Origin: Hippopus hippopus
Taxonomy: Eukaryota > Mollusca > Bivalvia > Cardiida > Cardiidae
Length of the DNA stretch: 64,000 nt
Direction of reading: 5' to 3'
Assembly: GCA_946811185.2 (NCBI GenBank)
Contig: OX328109.1
Location: 34,518,129-34,582,128, forward strand
In this document: piece after piece, positions 53,263 through 64,000 of the stretch
Numbering within the stretch: the stretch's first letter is position 1
Layout of the letters: each line of letters begins with the position of its first letter
Notes under the pieces: generated by a model
Databases searched by the model: none
What the model saw: the letters and a program-made list of their open reading frames with translations, nothing else
What the model was told of the DNA's origin: nothing
Made by a program: the position numbers and the translations under genes

Positions 53263-54257
53263 TGTGATTGATCAGACTGGAACAACATACCATAATTTAC
53301 GAGTCCCATTGTTCAGTTTTTATTTAGTATAATACACAGAAGCAAACATGGGTCACTTTAACCAATATTGCTCCTGTGTAAACCTTTACGGAACAATCCT
53401 GAGTTTTAACAACCCTATGGACAAAGGCTTTAGAAAACATTGTAGGAAAATGAATAAATGCTGGGTACCAGCATTTTCTCCTTTTCTCAAAATGCTTTCT
53501 CAACAAGAAATTTCAGTGTCTGAGTCACATTTGATTTGTTGTCAACAAATGCTTTAACCCTGAGAAAAGAGACTTTCAAAAGCATTGTGGAAATAGGAGA
53601 AAATGCTCCTTCTCTCACAATGTTTTGTACTTTGTCAAGCAAATCTCATCATTTGAGTCATGCTAAGTTTCTCATCAACAAACTCATTTGATATGGTTGA
53701 GTCTAACATTTTGTCGCATGGTAAACGGTTAAATTCTGACAGGTCTTAAATTTTGTCATTTGGTAAAGACTTAACAGAAAAATTTTGCTTGTAAATTCAT
53801 GTTATAGTCTCATGTGAATTTGAACTGTTTACAAATTAAATAAAAATCAGGGAGATAATTTTCTTAAAAAAAGATAATGATTATGACACCTTCCACACAG
53901 AGTATTTTTTTTTACATTTACACATAAACAATTCTACACAGTTTTTTTTTACTCATTAGCATTTTTCGCATTTTTCAAAATTATTTTTACTTATCTTATA
54001 CCAGTCTGGTATCAATATATGTAATTTGATGCAGATGGTTTTCACACATTTTTTTATCACTTTTACAAAGTAGAAGGATTTTGGTACAATGACTGCAGCG
54101 TGTCATCGTTAAGTGTCATTGGAGAGATCATCCATGCACATAATCCAAATATAATGAATTGACATGCTTTTGATGTTTATACCCCCTTTGTTCATATGAG
54201 CGCAAATCTAAATGGTACTTTCATGCCATCAAAGAGACAAACATGGCATAGACTTAA

Positions 54258-54490
54258 TTAACCCTTTACTACACAATCCCAAACTTTAACGTCCCTGAGA
54301 AAGAAGCCTTTTCAAAGCATTGTGGGAATAGGAGAAAATGCTAGTAACCAGCATTTTTTTTTCTTTTTCCACACTGTTTTCTACCCTATCAAAGACCAAT
54401 TCCATCAATTGAGCCACATTCAAATTGTTGTCTGCAAATGCTTTCAATTTGGTCAAGGCCAAAATTTTGTCGTGTGGTATATAGTGTAAA
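54258..54490. mobile_element. TTAA-flanked hairpin MITE, copy C
   Basis: It starts TTAACCCTTTACTACACAAT and ends near TTTTGTCGTGTGGTA. The central palindrome is GGAGAAAATGCTAGTAACCA then GCATTTTT. The right end is eroded. Confidence 0.65.
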
Positions 54491-54621
54491 GCCTGTATGA
54501 AAGTTGTGACCCAAGGGTGAGGCTATTTTTGACTACAGAGCTATAACTACGTGAATCCTGGTGAAAGTCCACCATTTGGTGCCTATAAAAGCCTCTACAA
54601 AAGCGTATGTAAAACTTTGAC

Positions 54622-54915
54622 CAGCCTGATTAGCTCAGTTGGTAGAGCGTAGGACTCGTGATCATGAGGGTGTGGGTTCGATCCCCACGGCTGGCCATCT
54701 GAAATTACTAATAGTCTTTTGGATGAGATGTTAAACCGAGGTCCGGTGTGATGGTGCTATACACCGAGCATGTTAAAGAACCAGGCGAAACTTAGGATGG
54801 GTTTCGTCCTGTATCTGCACTATCCCCCGTAACAATACTAACAGCCTTCAGGGGGCGTTGCCCATATGGGAAACCGGTGGCGACGATAAATAAACGCAAA
54901 TTCAATCAATCTATG
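54622..54915 (+). mobile_element. tRNA-derived SINE of a second family
   Basis: A well-kept tRNA-like head (TTAGCTCAGTTGGTAGAGCG, then GGTTCGATCCCCACGGC) is followed by a body with GTTAAACCGAGGTCCGGTGT and GTTAAAGAACCAGGCG and an AATTCAATCAATC tail. It differs from the other SINEs in body sequence. The head alone could look like a tRNA, but the attached body and tail mark it as a SINE. Confidence 0.85.
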
Positions 54916-55214
54916 TAAAACTTGTGACTTCTGGGGCAGAGCAAATTTTTACCTAAGGGCTATACCTTGAAGAACCATGGTAGAGGTCCACTAGATAAAT
55001 ATAAATTTGGTTACCCTATGTCTTATGGTAGGGAATTTTTAAACTTTTTACTATACAAGCCAATGTAAAACTTGTAACCCCCAGGGCAGGGCCAATTTTG
55101 ACCTTTAGGGCTCTAATTTGAAGAATCTTAATAGAGGTCCTTTAGATAAAGCTACATGCCAAATTTGGTAGCCCTATGCCTTATGGTTAGGAACAAGAAG
55201 ACTTTAACAGTGCC
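54916..55214. repeat. Dispersed bivalve repeat
   Basis: Two units with ATGTAAAACTTGTGAC or TAACCCCC and GTCCACTAGATAAA. The same repeat resumes at 57300-57590 on the far side of an inserted element. Confidence 0.6.
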
Positions 55215-57298
55215 TACTATCAGCCATTCTCAATAAGTAGGAACACGGCATCTATAAATTTGTCAAAAATTCGACTTCGTCAAATACATATGCCATGATG
55301 TTTTTACTGCAAGGAATGCATTCAGGACCTTAAATCTAAATTTTGAATGCACAGCTTAAATGGTTACGAACTTATGAACGATTATCTAATGACACTGGTC
55401 TTGCAAAATGGATGAAAAATTGAATATCCATTACGTGCATTCCTATGAGTTTGACATCAAATAGCAAGTACTAAGTAGACCAATGCACACTTTGATACTT
55501 AGGTTCTGTTCTACTGGTACATGGTTATCTATAGAAAATGTGTTCCTCAGTGAAATATCAACCAGTCAACTTGCATAGCACAGTAAACTTAAAAGTCTTT
55601 TTATTTTTTTATTTGAAACTTTCTTAACATCGAATAATTAGAGATATTGTTACATTTAAGATATTCTAACTGATAGACTGAAGTTTAAATCAAATTCTGA
55701 CACTCTTAAGTCAAAATTCATAATACTGTGTATGTTGCTTTAATTTTCGAAATGATGTACTTTAATTTTTGAAATGATGTACTAATATTTATTGCCACTA
55801 TTTATTAAGCTTTCATACACTACATATAAGCGTAAACCCAGTCACTTACTTGTATAGGCAAACCTTTTTTACATAAAGCATTCAATCAACACAACACGTT
55901 GTTAGACTTCTGCCCTTGATTTTTGCCCCATTTTGTTCCTGAAAAAATCAAAATTCCGTTACCACAGCTAGTTTCTGTTACTGAAATGGAATGCAACATT
56001 ATGTGGCAAACCAAATTTCCTATTCCAGAAGAAAATACTGATTACCTTGCACGTTTTTTATTTGATTACCAGGAATAAGTTGAAGTAGAATTCCAGTACT
56101 AAGTTTTTATTTTTTAATATGGGAACCTTTACATGATCAATGCATATCTCAGTATGGAAAAGAGAGAGTTTCGGTGAAGATTTTTTATATAAAATAAGCT
56201 TATCACAAAGTGACATTAAAACAAAAAAAATCTTGGCCTCAAATAGGGCAAAATACAAGACAATGCGTCCTTTTTGACACTGGCAATGACTTAAAATTTC
56301 TGTTACCTTCAGGTCACAGAAATTTCACTACATTGACAGGGCTGTAAACAGCTTGTAGTTTGCAATTTCCTGTGTGTGCCCGTTTTAAAAAATCTATTTG
56401 GGGCTGTTACAAACAAAAGTAGTTCTAATATCCAGTCCCATGAAGTTAGTTATCTGAATGTGCTTGAGTACAAATGACCCCAGTATCTACAAGTAATCTC
56501 GTATTTTCAAATTTGTTTCTATACAATATCTATAGAACTAAAACATCTTGACGATGTTAATATGCTATGAAATGAAATCACGCAACAATATAATGTTAAA
56601 TTTGTATCTCCTTAGAAGAAAATTAGGGATTTCGGTAATGGAAATTTTGGTAATGGAAGTTTTACTTTCGTCACAAATGCTGATACCGACAACAAGAAAA
56701 TAATCACACACTATGCAAATGCTACCTGTAACAATCTTTAGTGTACTGTACATCTATTTGTATTTCTGGAATTTCCACTTTTAAAGCATTACCGTCGAAC
56801 TGACGGTTACAGAAATTTTATGTTTGCATACCAAAATTGACCACCCTTTGTGTTTGATAGTTAATATCGCCGAAGCTGTACAAACATCACTTAGTATTAT
56901 TTCCTTGATGGTATACAAAATTCACAAATTCCGGCGACAAGTATTATGTCAACAGAATATTTACAGTCATTGGTTTGTATGAGTGTAATGTACCCTAAAC
57001 TTTAAGTAGACACATCAGTGATAATAATTAGCACTATTTTTGATAGTTAAGATGTGATTTTATTATTAAACAACGCTCTTAAAAATTAAGTTTTATCGCG
57101 GCGACAGTTAACAGAAGTTTGAATTTTACAGGTATAAAGTCAAATAATTACTGTGTATTGTGTTATAAAAGAACGATACCATATTCAAATGTTGTAAATA
57201 GTATATAGATATCAATTAACCCTAAAAATGAAAATATTTAAGCCAAAATGGCTCTTGTATTGGACAAAATACGGCATGTTTCTACTTACTGAGAATGG
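55215..57298. mobile_element. Non-coding 2.1-kb insertion with inverted ends
   Basis: CAGCCATTCTCAATAAGTAG near 55224 mirrors CTACTTACTGAGAATGGCCG near 57272-57291, with GCCGTATTTTGTCCA / GGCATCTATAAATTTGTCA beyond. It splits a dispersed repeat. No open frame over 66 codons is inside; short motifs such as GTTACAGAAATTT recur. Confidence 0.55.
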
Positions 57299-57596
57299 CC
57301 GTATACAGGCACATGTAAAACTTATGACCTCCGGGTATGGGGCCAATTTTGACCCCAGGGCTATAATTTGAAGAAGTTTGGTAAAGATCTGTTAGATTAA
57401 GCTACAAACCAACTTGGTATCTCTAAGCCATATGGTTTCAGACAAGAAGATTTTTAGAGATTTTCAATATTTTTCCGTTTTGTTACCATGGAAACCAGAG
57501 AATCAAACCCTTTAAAGAAATCCTAAAGAGGACCACGTTGGCATCATTTCTATTAAGTTTCATCAAAATTGCCACTTGCCCAATAATTTTGCACCT

Positions 57597-58073
57597 GCCC
57601 AGGTAGCTCAGTGGATAGTGAATCGGACTCGTGATGTCATGGTTGTGAGTTTGATACCTGGTTGAGGCACACTTTCTTTCTGCCGAGTTTTTGCCTCTCA
57701 CCTTTAATGCATGTGAGAAAGTAGTCAGTGGCTCATGACCTGGTGGTTGTGAGTTTGATACCCAGTTGAGGCGAACTTTCTTTCCGGCGTATTTTCGCCT
57801 CTCACCTCTGCTGAAGCATGTGAGAAAAGTAGTCGGTGGCTTTGGAAAGAAAGTTGTGTTAGTACTGGTGTGAGAAAACCAGGAAACACATGTGCGTCAC
57901 CAACCGCCATGATATGACCTTAGCTGTTAAAGTGGCGTTAAACCCCAATACAACCAATACAACCAAGTCAGTGGCTTGGAAAGAAAGTTGTGTCAGTACT
58001 GGTGTGAGACTGACCGCCATGATATGACCTAAACTGTTAAAACGGTGTTAAACTCCAATTCAATCAATCAATA
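57597..58073 (+). mobile_element. SINE nested within a SINE
   Basis: The outer copy starts at 57597 (AGCCCAGGTAGCTCAGTGG-like head, GTTTGATACC B box) and resumes at 57967. An inner, 5'-truncated copy of the same family occupies 57734-57966. GTCAGTGGCT on both sides (57724-57733 and 57967-57976) is the target duplication. The family is the one inserted in PolB. Confidence 0.85.
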
Positions 58074-58301
58074 ATTTGCGTAAATCTACGCAGGTCGGTG
58101 AAAGGTACCCTCGGTGAAAATTGCCTAAAACTGCCCCTACCATGTTATCACAAAAGATGGGAATTAAGTCTCATTGTAAATATTTATAATTCCTGTCTTT
58201 TTTTGATGAATTGAATCATGTGATCACTTGTTATTCTACAATTCCTTTGTTTTCATAGATAATTTAAGTCATGTGATCACTTGATTTCCACCCAAAGTTT
58301 A

Positions 58302-58557
58302 ACAAGAGCTTCGCAGAGCAGCGCATATACGTCCGAAGGGGCTTGTCAGTGAAATGGGTTAAAATCGAGAATGCTTAAAGAGATCCAAATTTTAAAAGTC
58401 ACATGCACAACTACACATTATAGAGATTCATTGTGGTAAGTTTCAAATTATTTCGATGAAAACTGTAGGAGGAGTTGCGCACACAAGAAATTACTAACGG
58501 ACGGACGGACGGACGACCGGGGCCATAACATAATACAACCCTTCTGGCGTATAAAAA
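58302..58557 (+). repeat. Short AACAAGAG repeat
   Basis: It opens AACAAGAGCTTCGCAGAGC and ends with (GGAC)4 and CTTCTGGCGTATAAAAA. It is a compact relative of the larger AACAAGAG repeats and is non-coding. Confidence 0.6.
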
Positions 58558-61500
58558 GGAAATCACATGACTACTGCATATGTAAGTACCAATGGACCAA
58601 CTTATTCAGTTGGACTGACTAATATCATTTTGCAAGGGCAGCTAAAAAAGGATCATTCAGGAACACCACTAACTTTAAGTATATCTAGCAGCAGAATTTT
58701 TACTGGAAGTTGTAAGAACTTTTGTTGAGATATTTTGACCCTAAAACATCAATGATAACCAGCTGTCAGAAATACACAGGCATACCTTCAGTGTTTTTAT
58801 TTTTTCCTGCATCCTGGATGCAGAATTACAGATGGAGATACACAAACAATGAAATATGTCAGTCCCAATGATTTTCATTGGGCTGTGTTTCTGAGATTCC
58901 AGAAAAAAAAAAGTCAGTGCAAATTATAGAGGCCAATTTCCCAAATGAAATAAATTATGCATGTGAATACAAATATGGTAACCCTTTTCGGTCTAAACTG
59001 GGGTATTGTCGCAATGAGAAAATCCTTTGATGGCCATTTATAATTTTTTCCAAGAGTTTTGAAGAAATGTCAATTAGTTCTTGGATCGACTCAACAGTAA
59101 AGCATCTGAAAAACCGAGCACTGTGTCATTGCATTGCAACTGCACAAGAATCTAAGATTGATCATTGTGTCAGAAACTCTGTTTTTACATCATTTGTGTC
59201 CCCATAACGTAAAAGGAAAGCCCAAGAAGCATCATTGCCTATAAATAACCCTTCGGTAAAGCTCTCTGAAACAAACTTTGTATCAAGTGTGAAGGACGCA
59301 CATGTCACTGTTATCATAGCCGTGCAGTATCTGTGCAGTCTGATCTCTGATCTACACTGACCTCTTCTTTATTTTAGATTAAGGCCAAACTGTCTCTTCA
59401 TCTTGCAGTGAAACCATATTTAGAGCCAACGAAAAAATGTAATTTATATACTTGTCAGTGAAAGAGCTTATCCACTTATCTAGTGTAAAATGACAGGTTT
59501 TTAAGTCACCTGCTACCCTTACTGACAAATTTATGTAAAATCATGCAGAAATTTCCATCCAAAATTTAACCCACATGAAAAATAGATCACTGTAAAAAAA
59601 TGTGAAAACCCATGACACAAAAATGTGAGTTTGACATTGTCTGATCGGAAGCACTTAATACTGTCTTTTCAGCTGTAACAGTGACTTTAAGCAGTGAATT
59701 TACACAAATACCAGTATAAATCAAAGCGTTGAGAACCCTGAAGTGGTATTTGTCAAGGAAGCCATTGTGTGGAATTAATAATTTGAAAGAAAAAGAAAAA
59801 TATTATTCAAATATTGGCTTGAAAGTCAACCTACTAAGCAAATGAATACCTTTTTTTTGGTTGAAGGGAGAGTACTCATGACAAAGTTAGGATTATTTGT
59901 GTATTGGTGGTCTCCCTTTGATCATTAGGAGTCAGATGTAACGTCCCTTGACAGTAGGATGCATGATGGATAGAGAGAGAAACGAAGTGAATATATCGAA
60001 TAAAATTAAGTTTGTACCTGAAAACTATGATTTTGAAATATCTTAGGCCGTTAACATTTAATTCCCAACATTACAATCAATTATTTCGATCTATAAATAT
60101 TCATGCCCAATCAAATGGAGTAAACTGGTTTTGGAACGAAAAAGCCCAGGACCAAGTGATGGGTAGACAAATTTTGTATCATTGCGCCAATAGAAGGCTA
60201 TGAGCGAGTGAAGCTATTTTCAATCAAAACTTAGTAATTCCACGATTGATGGCCTCACCCAGTGTATTTTAACATGCTATTTCCAATTACATATCTGAGT
60301 GCTACCGAAAAACTCATTTGTCTGAGAAAAATTGAGTTTAATTGGGTTTATTTCCTTCGGCTTTGCACAAAATACGATACATGGTCTTAAAAATTCAATA
60401 TTGAACTCATAGTGGTATTGTCTTCGACAAATACCACAAAAATAATTAGGTGCTAAAATCTGTCTAATAATGAGGAAAATCTTGACTCAGTGTATGAAAC
60501 AAAAATTTTGAACAACCTACAGATGGGTGGGGGCATGGTGGAGATTAGTCTACCTCGTTTCAAGGCCTAAGCTTACTTAGCACTTCTTTTATCCCTATCC
60601 CTGATACAATAAATGATCAACTTTAAAAACAAGTATTAAATCTCTTAAAAATGCAGATGTAGTTACTATATAAACTTGAGGACTTTGTGACAAAAGGAGA
60701 AGTTGCTTATTATGAGCAATTTCTCCTTTCTTTCAGTATTTTCAGAATTTCTCTTTTGAAAAGAGGTCATTTGGCCCTTGCAGTTGGGAACATTTTATAC
60801 ATCAAATGATACCTGCTTTTCTCATTACTTCTTTGCATACTTCATGCTGCTCAGTGTGACCCCTTTTGAAAGGATTTTAACATCTGGGTAGCAATTAAGC
60901 AATAACATTTACAACTTTTATTTTTAAGTGATGTTTGATAATGGTAATTTCATTTCAAACATTTATTATATTATGCAAAGAAATCAGATGGAATGCATGG
61001 TTTCTTCTCTTTGTGAGTCCGATGAAGCACAATTCTAAATTTGTAGATAAAATACAGCATTTCCGAAACAAATAATATAGTGTCACCACTCCTATTTTGA
61101 CATAAATACAACTCATGTACAAATGCAATACAAATAATGAAACCACACTGAGGCCTTCCTCATTTGGCTAGGAAAATGGTAAAAATGTTGGGATGAAAAC
61201 TTCGCATGAAAGGTAATGAAATAAATGTATCCATCACATAACAGAAATCTCTTGTACTGCCAGACTAGTGGTAGCATAGCTGATAGTACTATTTCCTGTC
61301 ATGTGACAAGCCACAAAGATGGTGGATGATAAAAGGCCAATCAATTCAAAGAGCAGTGTGGCCTTGAACCCTTTTACTCAGAGGAGGAAAAATGGACAAA
61401 TTGAGTCAAATGCCCTTTCAGTTACTGTCATCACAGCAAATTACTATCCTCACAGCATTTCACAGTATTAGGTATAAAATGTGTATTGCTTCATTACAAT

Positions 61501-64000
61501 GACTCAAAAGAAAACCTGTTTTGTCTAAACTTAATGCAAAAAAACCTCATGGAAAATGGAGTACTCCTCAATAAATTTGTGTATTAGTTGCTTGCAGTAA
61601 AGCTTCTACAATAAACTCTTAAACCTATTTCCTTTGTAGCATTGAAGTCATGGATTGGTGTTATAAACAGATGATTCAATGATAAAAAACTGACCATATT
61701 CTTTAGAAAATGAAAACCCCAGTTTTGCATCATAAATTAACGTGTATTCAACTCACCAGGCTGCTCTCAAAACTGTAAGTCCTGTGATTTACTGAACTTT
61801 GATTTACTTCTGAATTGAACCTCCTTTACATACATGTGTGAGACTCAGATGCTAGAAAGAAACAACTTCTCCAAACTTTACCAAACAATCCCATGTTTAA
61901 ATGACCATTATGAATAGGTTTTGAAAACTCTGTAGGGAAGGGAGAAAATGCTGGTAAACGCTAAAATTGCACTTTTTTTTCCAATGTAATCATCAAGTTT
62001 TTTTTACCTTTGCAGGAAAAAACCCTTTAAAGTATTTATCGGTGCTTTCCAAAAAAAGACTGACAACAAAAAAATTTGATGAGGCCCATTTAATGTGCAA
62101 AAAATGCATTCATTATTCCAGGATTTTCCTTGACCATGCACGTTCCATTAAATAATTACTATATCAGACTCTATGTAAGCCTTTACCAAACAATCTCAGG
62201 AGAGGCTATTTAAAAACAGAGGGAAAGGGAGAAATTGCTGGTTACCAGTATTTTCTCCTTTTCCAAAGTTTTAAGTCCTTCAATGACAATTCCTATCAAA
62301 TGAGATCTGTTTCATTTGTGTCTGCAGATGCGCTAGATTTTGCAGCCTGTGAGATTTGTTCTTTGAGTACAGGGTAAGTGTGGTGACAGAATTTTTCAGT
62401 TTTCATGGAAGTGTAGTTTCATTACAAGTGTGATAAGGTCTTTTTTGTCATACCTCCTTGAAAAACGAAAAAGAATTCTCTTCTCATTTCATATAATTCA
62501 ATATCACAGACAATGAATACACACAAAGAGCGGTGTCAGTATTCACGAACCATTGGTTACTTGTTTTCGACTGCATTATTTACTTCCATTACTGGTCATT
62601 ATTCGACCTACGAGACATATCAAAAAAATTGTTCAAGTCATCCTTTTTCTGCAAGCGTCTTCTCTGTTATCTGCATGGTCAATTAGCAGTGATTTTTTTT
62701 CAAAGTATGTAATTTCAAACTCAGATTTTATTTTTTTTTACCTGCATCACTAAAAAAAATTATTTCACTTGTTAGATCAGTACTCGATGCAAGTTCACAC
62801 TGTATCAGATATGAATGGTTTGCAAATGAAATCGGAGCATATGCATCCTTCCAGCTGCTCTCGATTTTAAACTATGAATGGTTTGAAAATACCCGACATT
62901 AGTATTTTCAAACCAGAAAGTCACATACTTTTGAGCTTCGGAAAATACTCTGAATTTTTTGTTAACAAACTCTATCAGAAAACTTTCAAGACTGCACCAA
63001 GAACATGACCAGAATGCAGGATTTATTCTTTCTGTCTGCATTTGTGCTGGGTCCCCTTCCATGTTCAACTTCGTGGTACATTACACTGAAAATAGTGGAT
63101 ACCAAAAAATATGTACGTAAAAGCTGAAAATGGTTTGTTGTTTACCGTTACCACTTCAGAATGATAATCTTTATTTAAGCTCCTATAATGGAATAGACCT
63201 AGGCCCAATGGAATAAGTTTTTGACTTAAATCAATTACTAAATAAAATTATGTCATTGCTAAAAATATATGTACATCCATATTATGGACAGAGTCTGATT
63301 TTTCGCCATCTTTAGAATACAGGGTTTTTGGAGGGCAATCATAAAGTAGAATGAGTATTAATCATGATTGCATTATATGATTATATAATCTTGTTACATT
63401 TACTAGTTTTGTTTCAGCGTTTTACAAGATATTTTTTGAAAAAAGTTTAAAGTGCCCCAAAATACCCTCCATTGTGACCTGAAATTCCAGACATGTCTGG
63501 AAATTAACAATGCAGGTTAGATTTTTTTCTTTATTCATATTGCCCTGATTTTGTTATGCTTACGTCTTGGCACCAAAATAAACAACAGGTTGTAAAAGGG
63601 GTTTCTAAATTTTCGTAGTCAGGCCAGTTTTGAGCATAATTATATTCAAGACAACAAATATTGCTTGGCTGTCCTGAAATACCCGACAATGCTCTACATA
63701 ATTCTAACTGCACTTTTTTTTTTCGTACATCCAATATTGCATTTTCTAATTCCCATTTCATTGGTATTTCATAGAGGGGGAAAACAGCTCATTCATGATG
63801 AAAAAAATGTGTAATTCATGACGTCATCAAAGCATTGAATACTGTAGATTTAGTAGATTTATTATTAGAAGTTTAATTCGCTGGAAATAAGTTGAAAATT
63901 AGCTAATTCATACCCAGTAAACTGACAATGAGTTTTAAGTTCCCTCTTACATTTCATGAATTTGTTTTTCAGTTAATGATCTTCAGAGGAAATAAACTTA
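58558..64000. other. Non-coding stretch with hairpin MITE remnants
   Basis: No gene is recognisable. Diverged hairpin MITE copies occur at about 60680-60790, 61880-62060 and 62180-62360 (GGAGAAATTGCTGGTTACCA with GTATTTTCTCCTTTTCC). A piece of the 43.2-kb palindrome family lies at 62400-62500. An 18-base perfect palindrome, TTCCAGACATGTCTGGAA, is at 63486-63503. Open frames here lack domains or splice context. Confidence 0.4.

Noticed and set aside
54622..54695. Functional tRNA gene
   Set aside because: The A and B boxes are intact, but the head is joined to a SINE body and CAATC-type tail, so it is a SINE and not a tRNA gene.
63486..63503. p53-type response element at TTCCAGACATGTCTGGAA
   Set aside because: Only one half-site (AGACATGTCT) is present and no adjoining gene is visible; an 18-base palindrome may arise by chance in 64 kb of repeats.

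Overview
The window is eukaryotic DNA, most likely from a bivalve mollusc. The clues are dispersed repeats with the ends AACAAGAGGGCCATGATGG and AGGTGAGCTAAAAA, tRNA-derived SINEs ending in CAATCAATCAA or ATACAACC, and MITEs of kinds I associate with heterodont bivalves. The species cannot be fixed from sequence alone.

Positions 1 to about 16.2 kb hold a nearly complete but decayed Maverick/Polinton (adintovirus-like) element. It opens in an 89-bp tandem array cut by the window edge and closes in a short minisatellite. In order it carries: a viral TBP-like protein (+); a fibre-like protein with five DM-N-I-YVD repeats (-); an adenain-type cysteine protease (-); an integrase with an N-terminal phospholipase-A2-like region and a detached chromodomain (-); then, all on +, an A32/FtsK-type packaging ATPase, an unknown protein, the penton-like minor capsid protein, two adenain-cleavable virion proteins, a dUTPase-like-fold candidate, a membrane protein with late-domain-like motifs, a conserved Polinton protein of unknown function, the double-jelly-roll major capsid protein, a SAP+NUMOD-like protein and a protein-primed DNA polymerase B with SAP repeats. 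Genes are tightly packed. Most starts sit directly behind a TATAWAAAATG-type box, and three gene ends carry AT-rich hairpins.

Most of the larger genes are broken by single-base changes: in-frame stops in integrase, penton, membrane protein, coiled-coil protein, MCP and PolB, and frameshifts in protease, ATPase and penton. PolB is also split by a 262-bp SINE flanked by 11-bp target duplications. This is therefore an old germline copy, not an active virus. The small genes are mostly still open.

From 16.2 to 64 kb I see no complete host gene, only one plausible coiled-coil exon (19282-19401). The rest is repeats. From 17 to 29 kb there are satellite-bearing bivalve repeats and a large imperfect inverted duplication (about 20.7-28 kb) with a MITE present in one arm and its empty site in the other. 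From 23.5 to 36.8 kb there are degenerate CTAC/CTACC pyrimidine tracts with SINEs, a Tc1-like transposon and a mariner-like relic containing an inverted duplication of its own transposase. From 37 to 64 kb there are tandem arrays, a long-TIR transposon, a MULE-like element carrying a zinc-finger fragment, a mariner relic, TTAA-flanked hairpin MITEs and more SINEs.
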